Shown here: in pieces, positions 20,800-31,605 of the stretch
Numbering within the stretch: position 1 is the first letter of the stretch
Layout of the letters: every line of letters begins with the position of its first letter
Assembly: GCF_040954645.1 (NCBI RefSeq)
Contig: NC_092803.1
Span: 85,360,417-85,424,416, forward strand
Length of the DNA stretch: 64,000 nucleotides
Reading direction: 5' to 3'
From: Diabrotica undecimpunctata
Lineage: Eukaryota > Arthropoda > Insecta > Coleoptera > Chrysomelidae
Notes under the pieces: model-generated
Databases searched by the model: none
The model's input: only the letters and a program-made list of their open reading frames with translations
What the model was told of the DNA's origin: nothing
Made by a program: the position numbers and the translations under genes

Positions 20800-22070
20800 A
20801 TTATAGTTACCTATATTTTTCCAGTAGTCATGCAGACAGTTCATTTTAGCTCGAGAAAAGTCTTTAATTCTGTTTGTGTTGTCTCTTTCCAAAACGCAAT
20901 CCTCGATTTTTCTGAACGACTTTGTGCAAGTATTTTGTCAGTCACTTCCACCATTCATTTAATCCACATCGTCCTCGCCCGATGCTTCTAACAATGATTG
21001 TAATTCAGCAGTGGTCAATCTACGTTTATGTTCACATCTAACTTTTTTAGATGTCGAAGACATATTATTTACATCCATTTCTTTATAAATACTATAACTC
21101 ACTTTTACGGAGGTAATTAACAATAAAAACGTTCTACTGGAAACTATCAACTTACGACTTCCAATACTATAAGGCCACTTGAGCTACAATACGTTTTTAC
21201 TCAATAATAGTTCCTGTATAAGTAAAATTGTTTTTTAATGTGCTTCATTGAAGCACACTAGATATATTTCAGTTTTGCCATCACATTCTTCAGACTTCAG
21301 AGTATGTTTTAACTTTTTTAACTTTTCTATAGGCCTTTCTACTAGTCATGCTTCTTCTTAAAACTTTGTAACATCTTGTACACTTTCTTCTCTTTGTATT
21401 ATCTACATCGCTTTACTTAGATGGTATTTTTGGGTGTAACTGGTCATGAGGGTTACAACATTTCTTTATTTGTAAACGCCTTCGCGAACTCCAGTCTGAA
21501 CTCAAGGATAGGTTGTCGCTTTTTTTACGTTTTCTATTATTTAGCAACTAAGCATTGACTACTGCGGTATTAAATATTAATTCCATTGCCACTTTCCGGT
21601 ACCACTTCAGAATTTTGCGTATTGGGCTTTGGTAAGAAGCCACTTGATCACTAAAATCAACACTCTTTTTCACCAAGTTTAATCGAGAATAATTTGTGGT
21701 TTTAGTACTTGTGTATAATTTTTCTTTTTATTTGATTAAACCAAGATACAACTATTATGTTTAAATGTTGCAAGGATTAAAACTGGTCTTTTGTCAACCC
21801 ATTTTATCACTCGTAAAATCAATAATGGGGTTAAATTTCATCGAGAGTAACTGGTTGCAACTTTTTTAATCGAGATTTTATTTTTACATGTTTTTAGAGT
21901 AAAACATCTGTACATGAATAATTCGTTTCTTGAACAATGATTTCAATTCATCGACCAATATTCTAAAATAAGGTGTTATTACGTCGCGTCGTTCAGAATA
22001 TTATAAACTGGTTCTCTTTCATAAAACATTGGAAATATGGTTTACACTCTATATTTAGAAAAATCTTTTA
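20800..22070 (-). pseudogene. piggyBac-like transposase relics
   Basis: On the minus strand, from right to left: a block reading as WVDKRPVLILATFKHNSC (about 21830-21760) and, after a gap, DFSDQVASYQSPIRKILKWY then AVVNA (about 21660-21550). These match the C-terminal half of DDE_Tnp_1_7 (piggyBac) transposases. Further left, an acidic N-terminal segment (RRLTTAELQSLLEASGEDD, 21100-20960) and a short following block (about 20950-20800) are the start of a transposase, so N-terminal sequence lies downstream of C-terminal sequence. This suggests remains of two copies or a rearrangement. All frames are broken. Confidence 0.7.
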
Positions 22071-22099
22071 CTGCAACTCTTGTTCGACCTAAACTAAAT

Positions 22100-22440
22100 T
22101 AATACACAAAACAAATTAATCTATTTTTTTTATAGAAATGCAGATTCCTGTCGGATTTTTATCAGTGCGGCATGAGTCACTGGTGTCTCGTATATCCGGA
22201 CCTCTTATCGCATTACAAACATAATTCTTAATTAGCAGTGCGGTACAAGATACATTTATGTCGTATAATCTGAAAGCCGTAATAAGACCATAAGACCGTA
22301 TGTTATAAATAAATATATTCCTAAAAGAATTATCTTGAAACATGAAATAAATACACTAAAAAAGTGCAATATTAAGTGTTATTTAAAAAATGGTATGTCA
22401 TTCACGACGGGCGTACAGTTAAAAACAAAAGTTTTCAGTG
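22100..22440. other. Unassigned stretch
   Basis: No gene or repeat recognised; a 75-residue minus-strand frame (22116-22343) has no known features. Confidence 0.35.
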
Positions 22441-22449
22441 TTCTATTGC

Positions 22450-22740
22450 TTGATTATTATCATCTGGTATTCTGAAAATGTTGACATTTTTTCCTGGTCT
22501 GATCTTCCTCAACTAACGTCATCTTTCTTAATTTGTGGGTTGTGCTGTTCAGGTCTTTTTAAGTGTTTTTGTTGGTATCCATACTGAATGATCTTCTTTA
22601 GACAATGTACTAATGTAGTGTTCAAATGTGGCATTGCGTGCGTCATGTAGCGCTGATCTTAATTGTCTAATTAGTCCATTATATTTGTGTTCGTCATTAA
22701 GATTTCGGCTTCTTGGTCACCTAACTCTTGCTCTTCATTT
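22450..22740 (-). pseudogene. Jockey-like LINE ORF2 fragment (endonuclease-RT linker)
   Basis: The minus-strand translation includes LIRQLRSALHDARNATFEHY and then DHSVWIPTKTLKK, the linker between endonuclease and RT in Jockey-type ORF2 proteins. Stops and frameshifts are frequent. The fragment has neither catalytic domain. Confidence 0.65.
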
Positions 22741-22934
22741 TTCGACTATTAGTTGTATAATATAATTCGGAGTGTTACTTGTGTTTTCTTGATTTGGAAT
22801 TGTTAATCGTGTAGCTCCATATGAAATAGTAAAAGATGAAAACGGCAGCATATTCATGCATAAAAAAAGGTAACGCGATAAAGATATCTGAAACAACTGT
22901 TTTATGTTATAAGAGATGAAATAGTCCGAAATTT

Positions 22935-23090
22935 CCAGGTGAACAGGGTACTATAAAGAGGAAGTAGAATTAGCTATGAAACAGCTTAAATGGGGAAAAG
23001 AAGTAAGCTTAGACCAAATACCAGCAGGAATTATTCAACTGGGGAAAAAATTAAACGGATAACAATATTCACTCCATTTACAGAAAAGGG
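22935..23090 (+). pseudogene. Short LINE RT fragment
   Basis: The plus strand reads as YYKEEVELAMKQLKWGK then DQIPAGII, the block just before the RT palm in RTE-like LINEs, and soon decays. It is in opposite orientation to the neighbouring Jockey-like fragment. Confidence 0.6.
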
Positions 23091-23735
23091 GGTGACCCGC
23101 AAAAATTTTAAGAACTTCTTTAATAGCCTCCAGTCAACAATTTCCTAATCATGTTTAAAAAACGTACGGAATGCACTGTATATACTAACCCAAACCGTCA
23201 ACATACTTGTTGTTGCAGTTATGTATTACGATCAACTTAAAGGTTATGCACGACTCCCCTTGCATAGGTACACAGGCATGCACCCGTGCGGGAGAAAAAA
23301 GATTTGTCATAACGTTACATTATGTCACATTTTAACGTTGAATATTTTATGGTCCCCTTTGGATTATAAAACGAATGATCGACTTTTTCTCGCACAGATC
23401 CCGCCTATGTAACTTTACAAAGCGAGTCGTTTGCTGGGTATTAAAGAAACGTCTATGGCCATCATATAATTTGACGCTATTTCACGTTCTACGACGCATT
23501 CCACGTTTGACACACTGTCTTGTTTAGTTTTCTGTCATTTTATTTGTTAAATCCTATCTCATTCTCGTCACAGCGTCAAGGAGCAGTAAATGTGTGCAGT
23601 GAACGGGAGGAATATGTTTAACAGTGAACGTTGGAGATTTTTCGAGTCTTTCATATTTTCTTCTTTGAGTGCCTCTCCTATCGGAGATTGGATATCATTA
23701 GGGCGATTCTAATTTTATTTACTGCTGTTTTGAAT
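23091..23735. other. Unassigned stretch
   Basis: No gene or repeat structure is recognised. Confidence 0.35.
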
Positions 23736-23965
23736 AATTCACTCATCACTAACTCATCAGGTGGCCAAAGTGTTTAAGTTTTCTCTTTTTTATATTCAGT
23801 ATAACTTCTGGATCGTTATGTATTCTACGTATTACCCCTTCATTTGTAATTTTATCCACTCAACTTATTTTTAGTATACGGCAGTAGCACCACATCTCAA
23901 AGCTTTCAAGATTTGTAACATTCTTCTGTTTAAGAGTCCATGCCTCAACACCGTAAAGCTAAGTA
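23736..23965 (-). pseudogene. LINE 3' coding fragment
   Basis: The minus strand reads LYGVEAWTLKQKN, then LESFEMWCYCRILKIS and ITNEGVIRRI, ending KLKHFGHL. This is the region after the RT in RTE-like LINEs. One in-frame stop is visible. Confidence 0.7.
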
Positions 23966-24169
23966 CTGAATACATACTAAGTAGTTAACTAAAAGTGGAC
24001 GTATGCAAAGAGATGTATGACGTAATCGTATGGTATTTGATAAATTCTGTCACGTAATATGCCACATACCTCTGTGCGTAAATTCGTTTTATTGCTGCCA
24101 GTTTAAGGTGTTATTAGATGCAGCCATGTTGAATTTCTCTCCACTATCGTATTATCTTCGTTAAATCCT

Positions 24170-24990
24170 ATCATTTTAGGCTCCATATATCCTGATTAGA
24201 CCTATAGGACCTGAGATACGCAACTAAGGCTCTTTTGACATAACATATATAGGAGCAAAGATATATACCTAAGGTCCTTTTGACGTGTTGATGTATTTGA
24301 TTTCTACGTCGTAGTATTCTATTGGTTAAATGTTACCATTTGAGGTACTGTACGTCACGATTGGGCTAATAAAAACGAAGATACGTAACTAAGGCCCTTT
24401 TAATATTTTGCTGTATTTGATTTCTATCTCATTGTATTCTATTAGTTAAATTCTATCATTTGAGGTATCGTACGTCACGATTGGACTAATAGGACCGAAG
24501 ATACATAACTAAGGCCATTTTGACATGCTACTTTATTTAATTTTTATACCTCATTGTATTTTATTTGTTAAATCCTTTCATTTGAGGTACTGTACGTCAT
24601 GATTGGACTAATAGAACTAAAGATACACAACTAAGGCCCTTTTGACATTGTTCTGTATTTGATTTTTGTATTCCATTGTATTCTCTATGTTAAATCCTAT
24701 CATTAGAGGTACTATACGTCACGATTGGACTAATAGGACCGAAGATACGTGACTACGGCCCTTTTGACATGTTGCTGTATTTAATTTTTTTATTTCATTG
24801 TTTTCAATTCGTTAAATCCTGTCATTTGAGATACTGTACGTCACGATTGGACTTATAGAAACGAAGATATATAATTAAGGCCTTTTTGACATGCTGCTAT
24901 ATTTGATTTTTCTGTCTTATTGTATTTTATTGGTTAAATCCTATCATTTGAGGGGCTGTACGTCGCGACTGGACCAATTGGAGCGAAGAT
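24170..24990. repeat. Tandem satellite, unit about 121 bp, roughly 6-7 copies
   Basis: The marker block AAGGCCCTTTTGAC, with variants, recurs at about 24225, 24265, 24392, 24512, 24633, 24755 and 24876. Between markers each unit contains TGTATTTGATTT, ATTGTATTCTAT, GTTAAATCCTATCATTTGAG, GTACGTCACGATTGGACTAA and GAAGATAC in the same order. Units differ by point changes. The first copies are partial. No coding potential. Confidence 0.92.
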
Positions 24991-25065
24991 ACCATAGGTA
25001 GTTGCAATATATCATATCCCGTTACTTTTAACCAACCATGATGCCGGAATGATTTGTGGATGAAA

Positions 25066-25066
25066 A

Positions 25067-25141
<75 letters not shown>
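25066..25141. repeat. (TA)n microsatellite
   Basis: Pure TA tract of about 76 bp. Confidence 0.97.
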
Positions 25142-25144
<3 letters not shown>

Positions 25145-25559
25145 TTAAATTTACTATTTTATTGTGGGTAATATTATATTCAACAGCGATGCCAAATTTC
25201 TGATGCTAAAATGATTGATAATGAAAGTGGGATATACATTTTCATGTATATAATGGCAGCGAGTAAACGGTAAAACCCTGAACTAAATATATATAATATT
25301 TTTACTGTACCATTTTAGACTCAAACATTTTCTGGAATAAACTTGTATAACTCAGTAAGGGATAAAAAGAGAAAGCGGATATTTTAAAATATCAACACGG
25401 TATCAACACTCTAATCAATGAGATGGTTAAAATTCTTGTAACAAGTACAGGAAAAAAGTTATTAAGGTCTTGTAAAGTAGCGTCGATATACAGATGCTAC
25501 TTTGCAAGACGATGCTAAATTGATGGTAAAAGCATAATGTATCGATGCGAAAATGATAG

Positions 25560-25567
<8 letters not shown>
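25142..25567. other. Unassigned stretch between two (TA)n tracts
   Basis: No gene is recognised. The sequence has short, loosely repeated words (GATGCTAAA/TGATGCTAAAT near 25200 and 25510). Confidence 0.35.

Positions 25568-25627
<60 letters not shown>
25568..25627. repeat. (TA)n microsatellite, left flank of family A element
   Basis: TA tract ending at the LTR start TGATATG. The element's right end also enters a (TA)n tract (30226 on), so it inserted within one tract. Confidence 0.95.
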
Positions 25628-25629
<2 letters not shown>

Positions 25630-25807
25630 ATATGATTAGTGTTTAAAGAAAATAATTTATAAATTATATACTACATTGTCCTCGACGCATCAAGGAATTT
25701 GGATATCGGTTAAAATACTTGGGAATTCCAAGGTTGGCCAAATCCAAATTTCTAATTGATTCGATGCAGGGAAATTCCACTTTCGCTTCGTAAAACAAAG
25801 GATTTGT

Positions 25808-25848
25808 TTTACATAAAAGCAGGTAGAATTTCTCTCATCGGTCAGTCG
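25808..25848 (+). promoter_or_regulatory. Putative promoter of the 1,535-bp unit
   Basis: ACATAAAAGCAGG (about 25810-25822) is TATA-like, and about 28 nt later GGTCAGTCGAG carries a TCAGT initiator near 25842. Spacing and motif fit insect LTR promoters. Inferred from sequence only. Confidence 0.45.
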
Positions 25849-26066
25849 AGCTTGCCTCTTCTACTGTAGACCTAGTCGGTGCTATTATTGTTCCAACTAA
25901 GTTATTGTTTTATTTCTGATTTTCTGTATACCTTTTTATTTTAGCATTATTGTATATTCAGACCTTTTCAGGTTAGAATAATACATTGATCTATATTTGT
26001 TCATGTACTGATTGTTTGATATTTTATTTGATTATTTTGATTGTTTATTTTTCTTGTATTTTGTGT

Positions 26067-26971
26067 CTAAGTTGTTCCTCCGTAAGTTAAGAACACTTAG
26101 AAATATTTATCTTGCTTTTTCTATTTTATATTTTGATTTGTACTTTGTCTAAGTAGTTCTTTCCGGTAAGTCAAAGAACTCTTAGAAATATTTCTCTGAA
26201 TATTTGACTTGTTATTTTAATTGTGCGTCTAAGCCATTCTTTTCCGGTAAGTCAAAAGAACACTTAGAAATATTTTCATAATCATTGTTGCATTATTATT
26301 TTCGATATTTTATTTAAGATATTTTCTTCCTTAAGTTAAGAAAATACTTAATACATTTGTCTCTTTCATTTTCTATTTTATGCTAAGTTGTTTCTTCCGT
26401 AAGTCAAGAAACACTTAGCAATATTTCCACATCTTTTCTGTATTTGATTTTTCGTATTTGTAAGTCGTTTCTCCCGTAAGTCAAGAAACACTTGTAAATA
26501 TTTGTATTCTTATTTTTGCATTTTATTTTCTTTCTATTCTATATTACAAGTCGTTTCTTCCGTAAGTCAAGAAACACTTGTAAATATTTATATTCTTGTA
26601 TTGCATATTTGATTCTCTTGTTGTTTTTCTGTTCTAAGTTGTTTCTTCCGTAAGTCAAGAAACACTTAGACATATTTTCACATATTGTTTTATATTTACT
26701 TATTTCATTTGTTTATATTCCTCTCTTAAGTTGTTTCTTCCGTAAGTCAAGAAACACTTAAGAACATTTCTGCATTCTTTTACCTTGTGTATTTTTACTC
26801 ATATTTCTGCATTTTTCTATTCTTTGATCTTGTACATTTTTACTTTTCATTCTAAGTTGTTTCTTCCGTAAGTCAAGAAACACTTAGAAACATATTCTTT
26901 GCACTACATTTATCATACCATTTTATTTTATTGTTTACCAAGTTATTCCTTCCGTAAGTCAAGGAATACTT
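26067..26971 (+). repeat. Array of 11 covarying stem-loops with conserved loop CCGTAAGTC
   Basis: Hairpins lie at 26067-26100, 26149-26185, 26229-26267, 26314-26351, 26381-26420, 26462-26493, 26544-26583, 26633-26670, 26724-26763, 26850-26889 and 26940-26971. The usual form is an outer stem (CTAAGT/ACTTAG), an unpaired T, an inner stem (GTTTCTT/AAGAAAC) and loop CCGTAAGTC. Variants keep pairing: TATTCCTT/AAGGAATA, TATTTTCTT/AAGAAAATA and AGTTCTTT/AAAGAACT inside; TTACAAGT/ACTTGTAA, TCTTAAGT/ACTTAAGA and TGCTAAGT/ACTTAGCA outside. The first hairpin has a shorter, imperfect inner stem. Spacers of 40-90 bp are unrelated, AT-rich and often begin AATATTT. Not a CRISPR: the repeats are palindromic, variable and eukaryotic. 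Confidence 0.9.
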
Positions 26972-27119
26972 AGATTATTTTACCTGTTCTGTTTTCCATT
27001 TTTGATCTGTTATTTTGTAACTGTTCCTTGGAACCGTTACCTGTAACAGATACTTGTCGCTGTAACGGTTATTCTGTAACGGCAACAGTACTGACCCATT
27101 TCACTAGCGACAAACGAAG

Positions 27120-27211
27120 ATGGTAAACACCCGTTCCAATTCCGGAGACAGGAAAAAGTCCGAAGAGCCGGCGATGGGTCCTACAGGCCCAAATGCCCCC
27201 TCTCGGCAACA
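27120..27211 (+). CDS. Gag-like N-terminus, 31 codons, cut at the insert end
   Basis: An ATG at 27120 opens a frame reading MVNTRSNSGDRKKSEEP, a start seen in gag proteins of several LTR-element families. The frame belongs to the inserted unit only up to 27211; the following residues come from the family A LTR and are not part of the protein. In a complete element the frame would presumably continue past the LTR. It has no function here. Confidence 0.5.
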
Positions 27212-27482
27212 ACATAATATTAGATATGAAAAGTATTTGGTTATTTTAATAAGTTATATACTAGAGAATTTTATAAAAATATATTTATGTGAGGGCATTT
27301 TTAAGAAATTAGCATATAATAATTGTAAAAAGTTGTATTTTAGTAATTATAATGTGGTAGATATATTTAAGTGAGCCATGTGACTAGGCAACCAACTATA
27401 CATATGAATGACAGACAGATATATATACTCTCCAAGTGACATTTTAAATAATTAGGAAGTAAAGATAGATTTTGAAGAAAAA

Positions 27483-28427
27483 ATGGTAACTTTGGAAGGG
27501 CAAATAATTAAATTTATGCAGAAAGATGAGGTGGAAGAAGGAATAAGAGTTGATAGGATATTATTAAAAGGAAATAATGATATTTGTGAAGAAGAAATAT
27601 ATTTTGATGATAGGGAAATGTCCCAAAAGAATGTAAAGAATAATTATTGTAGTGAATATTTAAGGAATGGAAATTTTAAGCAGATGGATGCCTACAAGGT
27701 GGAGTGCGTAAAATTGGAAGCAAGGAATAATGAGTACATAATGAAGAATAATTTTATTTGTAAAGAAGATATGATAAAAGTTTTAAATTGCCCTGAAGAA
27801 TATAAATCAATAGTCGTTTCCATATTGCAGCAACACAAGGGACTTGTCAATAAAGAAAATAGAATTGCACAAAATTATATCCATAGTATAAAAGTTAAAG
27901 AAGAAAAAGATTTTAAAACAAAATCATACCCAATACCATATAAATACAGAGAAGAAGTAAACAGAACGATTAATAATATGTTAGAAGACGGAATACTAGG
28001 AAGAATTACAGGAATGTCATTTTTCACTAAAATCGATTTACAGCATAGTTTCTGGTTAATACCTTTAGAAAGAAAAAGTAGACAGTATACAGAATTTCAG
28101 ATAGATGGAGTAGTATATCAATTCAAAGTAGTACCGTTTGGACTTCAATCATCTTGCAGTGCTCTATGTAGATGTCTTCATGATATTTTGGATCAATATG
28201 AACATTTTGTAATTCACTACATTGATGATATATTAATTTTTTCTAAAACGGCTGAAGATCATGAGAAACACCTAAAAATTATAATAAACAAATTAGACAA
28301 AGTTGGACTAAAAATAAATCAAGAAAAATGTACATTTTTTCAAAAAGAAGTGATATATTTAGGTTATAAACTTAACACTAATTATAATTACACTAACAGT
28401 TTACTGATAGATCCATTTCATAGATAG
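27483..28427 (+). pseudogene. Gypsy pol fragment (RT) of the family A element
   Basis: The N-terminal 150 residues resemble the pol segment before RT (YIHSIKVKEEKDFKTKSYPI, VNRTINNMLEDGILGR). The frame then jumps from the first RT block straight to FFTKIDLQHSFWLI, so the block with the conserved Lys/Asp-Gly and Arg is deleted in frame. FGLQSS and YIDDILIFSK (catalytic Asp pair) and FFQKEVIYLGY follow, and the frame ends soon after. RNase H, integrase and protease are absent. Inactive. Confidence 0.85.
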
Positions 28428-28866
28428 ATGATAGATTTAATTATTGTGAATCAATTTGACATCATACTTGTTGTCTTATACATATGGAAATTATTTTGTA
28501 CCCTAAAAATCATAATTTGGAGTTAGACACAAAATTGATAATATAATTGCTATAAATGTCTTTCTAATATAATAAAGTGTAAAACTTACCAATTCATATG
28601 GATGAAAGCCTGTTGAATGGAAATAATTCCTAGGTTTTGTCTATAAATAAACATAACACAATAATAGATGATTAGATTATATATGTTTATTTTCTCATAT
28701 TATAGCCTCCATTGTTCTATTTGACATGACAGTTTGACATAGACAGCGAACAGAGGTGTACTTAATAGAACACATTTTAAATAAGAAATTAAATTATTGG
28801 ACAAGAAAATTAATATTTAAAAAAATAATAAGTAAATTATTTATTTTAAATATTATTTTGGGGTAT
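28428..28866 (+). other. Residual internal region of the family A element
   Basis: AT-rich sequence between the pol fragment and the 3' LTR with no domain recognised. A short G-run (GGGG at about 28859-28863) lies just before the LTR where a purine tract is expected. Confidence 0.45.
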
Positions 28867-30225
28867 TGATATGATTAGTGTTTAAAGAAAATAATTTATA
28901 AATTATATACTACATAATATTAGATATGAAAAGTATTTGGTTATTTTAATAAGTTATATACTAGAGAATTTTATAAAAATATATTTATGTGAGGGCATTT
29001 TTAAGAAATTAGCATATAATAATTGTAAAAAGTTGTATTTTAGTAATTATAATGTGGTAGATATATTTAAGTGAGCCATGTGACTAGGCAACCAACTATA
29101 CATGTGAATGACAGACAGATATATATATACTCTCCAAGTGACATTTTAAATAATTAGGAATATAAAGTGGGGTTATAATAATAATGTTAGTTTAAAATGT
29201 TTAATTTATATATATTTACTGATTTAAGTGTATATTCTGATCTGAAAAGCCTAAATGTCAACAAAATTATTAATAGAAAAGTATGGAATTCTCTAGATCA
29301 CCGGAAATGGCCTTGTTTGCGAAATGGTTTGTTCCAGAAAATTCAGACATGTATTTAATAGAACAAATGGAACATGATTTCTTACCAGATGGTTCTGGAA
29401 CATCCAAAAAGATATAAATACCCGGTGATTTGGATTCAGAAGTCAGTCAGAAAGTTTAGTAAGAAAGTCCATTCAGTTAGTCAATCAGTTATGAGTTTTT
29501 TAGTATGAAAATTAGTTAGAGGCAGTAAATCAGTTACAATTGTTCAATATAGTGAGTTAAATCAATATTAAGAAACAGTATAAAGAAAATAATATTGAAG
29601 ATTAAAAATTATGTTATGTATAAATGATAATTGGATAATGGAAGAAGTATTAATTGAATATTAAAATTAAATAATATATGTATTTGGTGATTGGATATTG
29701 GTATATAGAAAAGAAGAATAAATATAAATGCTGTTTGCTGGTTTGCTTGGTGGTTTATAAATGCTGTGAAGAAAAATATCTTAAATTGGTGGAAGCTGAT
29801 AATTGGAAAAAGTAATTTCATAAAAACAAGGATAACCGAAGCTGAGAAGAAGACATTTGAGTGGTGATTATAATCTATATAGTGGAAAACAGTTCATTTA
29901 GGCATTCAGTGACAGAAAGGTACAAAAATTTTGTTAATATAATTTAGTTAGTGTCATAACAATTTCAATTTTGAAGATAGTTTGTATAAATTTTACATTA
30001 TCTATAGAATTTAATTAGTTTCATAAGAATTTCAATTTAAAGATAGTTTATTTTAAATTTACATTAGCTAGTTTAGATATATATGTGTGTTTCATAGTAG
30101 ATCTAATAAAGATAATTTAAAAAAGTACTTACAAACTAATTCTTTGAGAACCGCGATAAAAACCCTATATATTATATTATTAAAAATACTCATTGCTCAT
30201 CATTCAATAACAATACATCATAACA
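28867..30225 (+). repeat. 3' LTR of family A element (1,359 bp)
   Basis: It starts TGATATGATTAG and ends CATAACA against (TA)n. It aligns with 1-910 (reverse complement) and with the interrupted 5' LTR. Confidence 0.85.
29332..29447 (+). promoter_or_regulatory. LTR promoter with heat-shock-element-like sites
   Basis: TATAAATA at 29413-29420 is followed 30 nt later by TCAGTCAG (29443 on), an arthropod initiator. Upstream, TTCCAGAAAATTC (29332-29344) is a complete three-unit TTCnnGAAnnTTC heat-shock element, and TTCTGGAACATCC (29393-29405), close to the TATA box, has two good units and an imperfect third. The copy at 1-910 has comparable sites. Confidence 0.6.
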
Positions 30226-30445
<220 letters not shown>

Positions 30446-30700
30446 CAGTGATGAGTGTCTTACCACCCGGCTTTTTAACGTAAGAGATAGAAAACACAGT
30501 TACCTTGTGAAATAAAAAGAGATGAAACTCGTAGAGGTGGGAAATAATCGGTAGAAACCTATAATTTACATTACATTACATTACCACTATCGATAGTCTC
30601 ACACCTTTAGACGTTAGCTTTGAGCTAAATCACCTCGGTCATAATTATTATGTCTAACGTCGTATGTGTGACGTATTTCCATTTTTAATTTGGCATAAAG

Positions 30701-31586
30701 GCTTGAGACAAGGATGTTGTCTTTCCCCCACCATATTCCAAATATATATCCAAGAAGCACTGCACCAGTGGAGACAAAATGTGCGGGAATGGGGTTGAAG
30801 CTTAACAACCATTATCTGACAACGCTGTTCTTTGCAGATGATCAAGTACTAATTGCAAGCTGTGAAGAAGATGCAGATTATATGCTTAGAAAGCTCAAAG
30901 ATGAATACGAAAAATGGGGGATGAGTATGAATATGTCTAAAACAGAATATATGCGAATAGGCAGTGAAGACGAAGACCCGGATTTGGAAATTAGACAAAT
31001 GAAAAGGTGCTACCAATACAAATATTTGGGAAGTATTATCTGCAGTAAAGGAACAACGGAACGAGATATAGACTATAGAGTGCAACAAGGCAGGAAGAGT
31101 GTTCAAATTCTGAATTCGATACTTTGGTCCAACAAAGCTACTATGAAAACTAAAATGACTATCTACAAAGTAATTGTAGAGCCCATTCTTATATATGGAG
31201 CAGAATGTTGGCAAATGACAGTAAAAGGAAAGAAAAAAGTTGACACGGTTGAAATGGACTACCTAAGAAGAGCTTGCCGTAAATCAAGAGTAGAACGTAT
31301 ACCTAATTCTGAAATTAGAAGAAAAACAGATAGAGTACATACAACTTCTGAAAGAATAGAAACTAGACAGTTAATATGGTATGGACACGTGCAGAGGATG
31401 GACGACAACAGATGGCCAAAAAGAGCTATGGAATACAATCCAAGTAATAGAAGGAAACGAGGAAGACCAGCCAAGTCTTGGATACAAGGTGTTATGGAAA
31501 CCATGAAAGACAGAGCCATTGATGAAGACACCTGGAGAGATAGAAAAAGATGGCGATCGAAATGCGGGAAGCGGCAGAAGCTGTAG
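30701..31586 (+). pseudogene. LINE reverse transcriptase C-terminal half
   Basis: The first segment reads LRQGCCLSPTIFQIYIQEAL to a stop near 30797; after a frameshift the next frame gives LFFADDQVLIA, the catalytic Asp pair block, then YLGSIICSKGTTERDI, AECWQMTVKGKKK, IWYGHVQRM and KRGRPAKSWIQGV to a stop at 31584-31586. The 290-residue frame is open, so only one frameshift is seen. Without the endonuclease and first RT blocks it is dead on arrival. Confidence 0.85.
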
Positions 31587-31605
31587 GATCCCCGCTTATA
31601 TATAT
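30701..31605 (+). mobile_element. 5'-truncated LINE with 14-bp target duplication
   Basis: The duplication AATTTGGCATAAAG stands at 30687-30700 and 31606-31619 and delimits the insertion. It starts in the RT at the GLRQG block and ends in a TATATA tail after the stop. This is target-primed reverse transcription with 5' truncation. Confidence 0.9.

Larger units (their letters stand above)
25677..27211 (+). mobile_element. 1,535-bp unit with LTR-like ends inserted in the family A LTR
   Basis: Comparison with two uninterrupted LTRs (around 850 and 28915) defines the insert exactly: it begins TGTCCTCGACG, ends CGGCAACA and is flanked by the 4-bp duplication ACAT (25673-25676 and 27212-27215). 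TG...CA ends with a 4-bp duplication are the mark of an LTR-retroelement integrase, so it is best explained as a solo LTR. It contains a TATA/initiator pair near its left end, an array of 11 hairpins (26067-26971) and, in its last 92 bp, an ATG with a gag-like start (MVNTRSNSGDRKKSEEP). If a solo LTR, the family's gag would begin within the LTR. Confidence 0.8.
25628..27458 (+). repeat. 5' LTR remnant of family A element, interrupted
   Basis: 25628-25676 and 27212-27458 together align with the first 290 bp of the LTR at 28867 (CTACATAATATTAG is contiguous there, at about 28910-28923). Confidence 0.88.
25628..30225 (+). mobile_element. Gypsy-type family A element, deletion derivative
   Basis: The 3' LTR is complete (28867-30225, 1,359 bp, TGATATG...CATAACA). 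The 5' LTR is represented by 25628-25676 plus 27212-27458, interrupted by an inserted unit and then joined directly to pol at 27459. The second part of the 5' LTR, all of gag and the beginning of pol are therefore missing, and pol itself is deleted internally and truncated. The two ends lie in (TA)n, so a target duplication cannot be read. Confidence 0.85.

Noticed and set aside
26067..26971. CRISPR array
   Set aside because: Regular spacing of short repeats invited the idea, but the repeats are palindromic with variable stems, spacers vary in length and composition, there are no cas genes, and the host is an animal.
27120..27374. An 84-residue gene starting MVNTRSNSG
   Set aside because: Only the first 31 codons belong to the inserted unit; the rest is family A LTR sequence read by chance.
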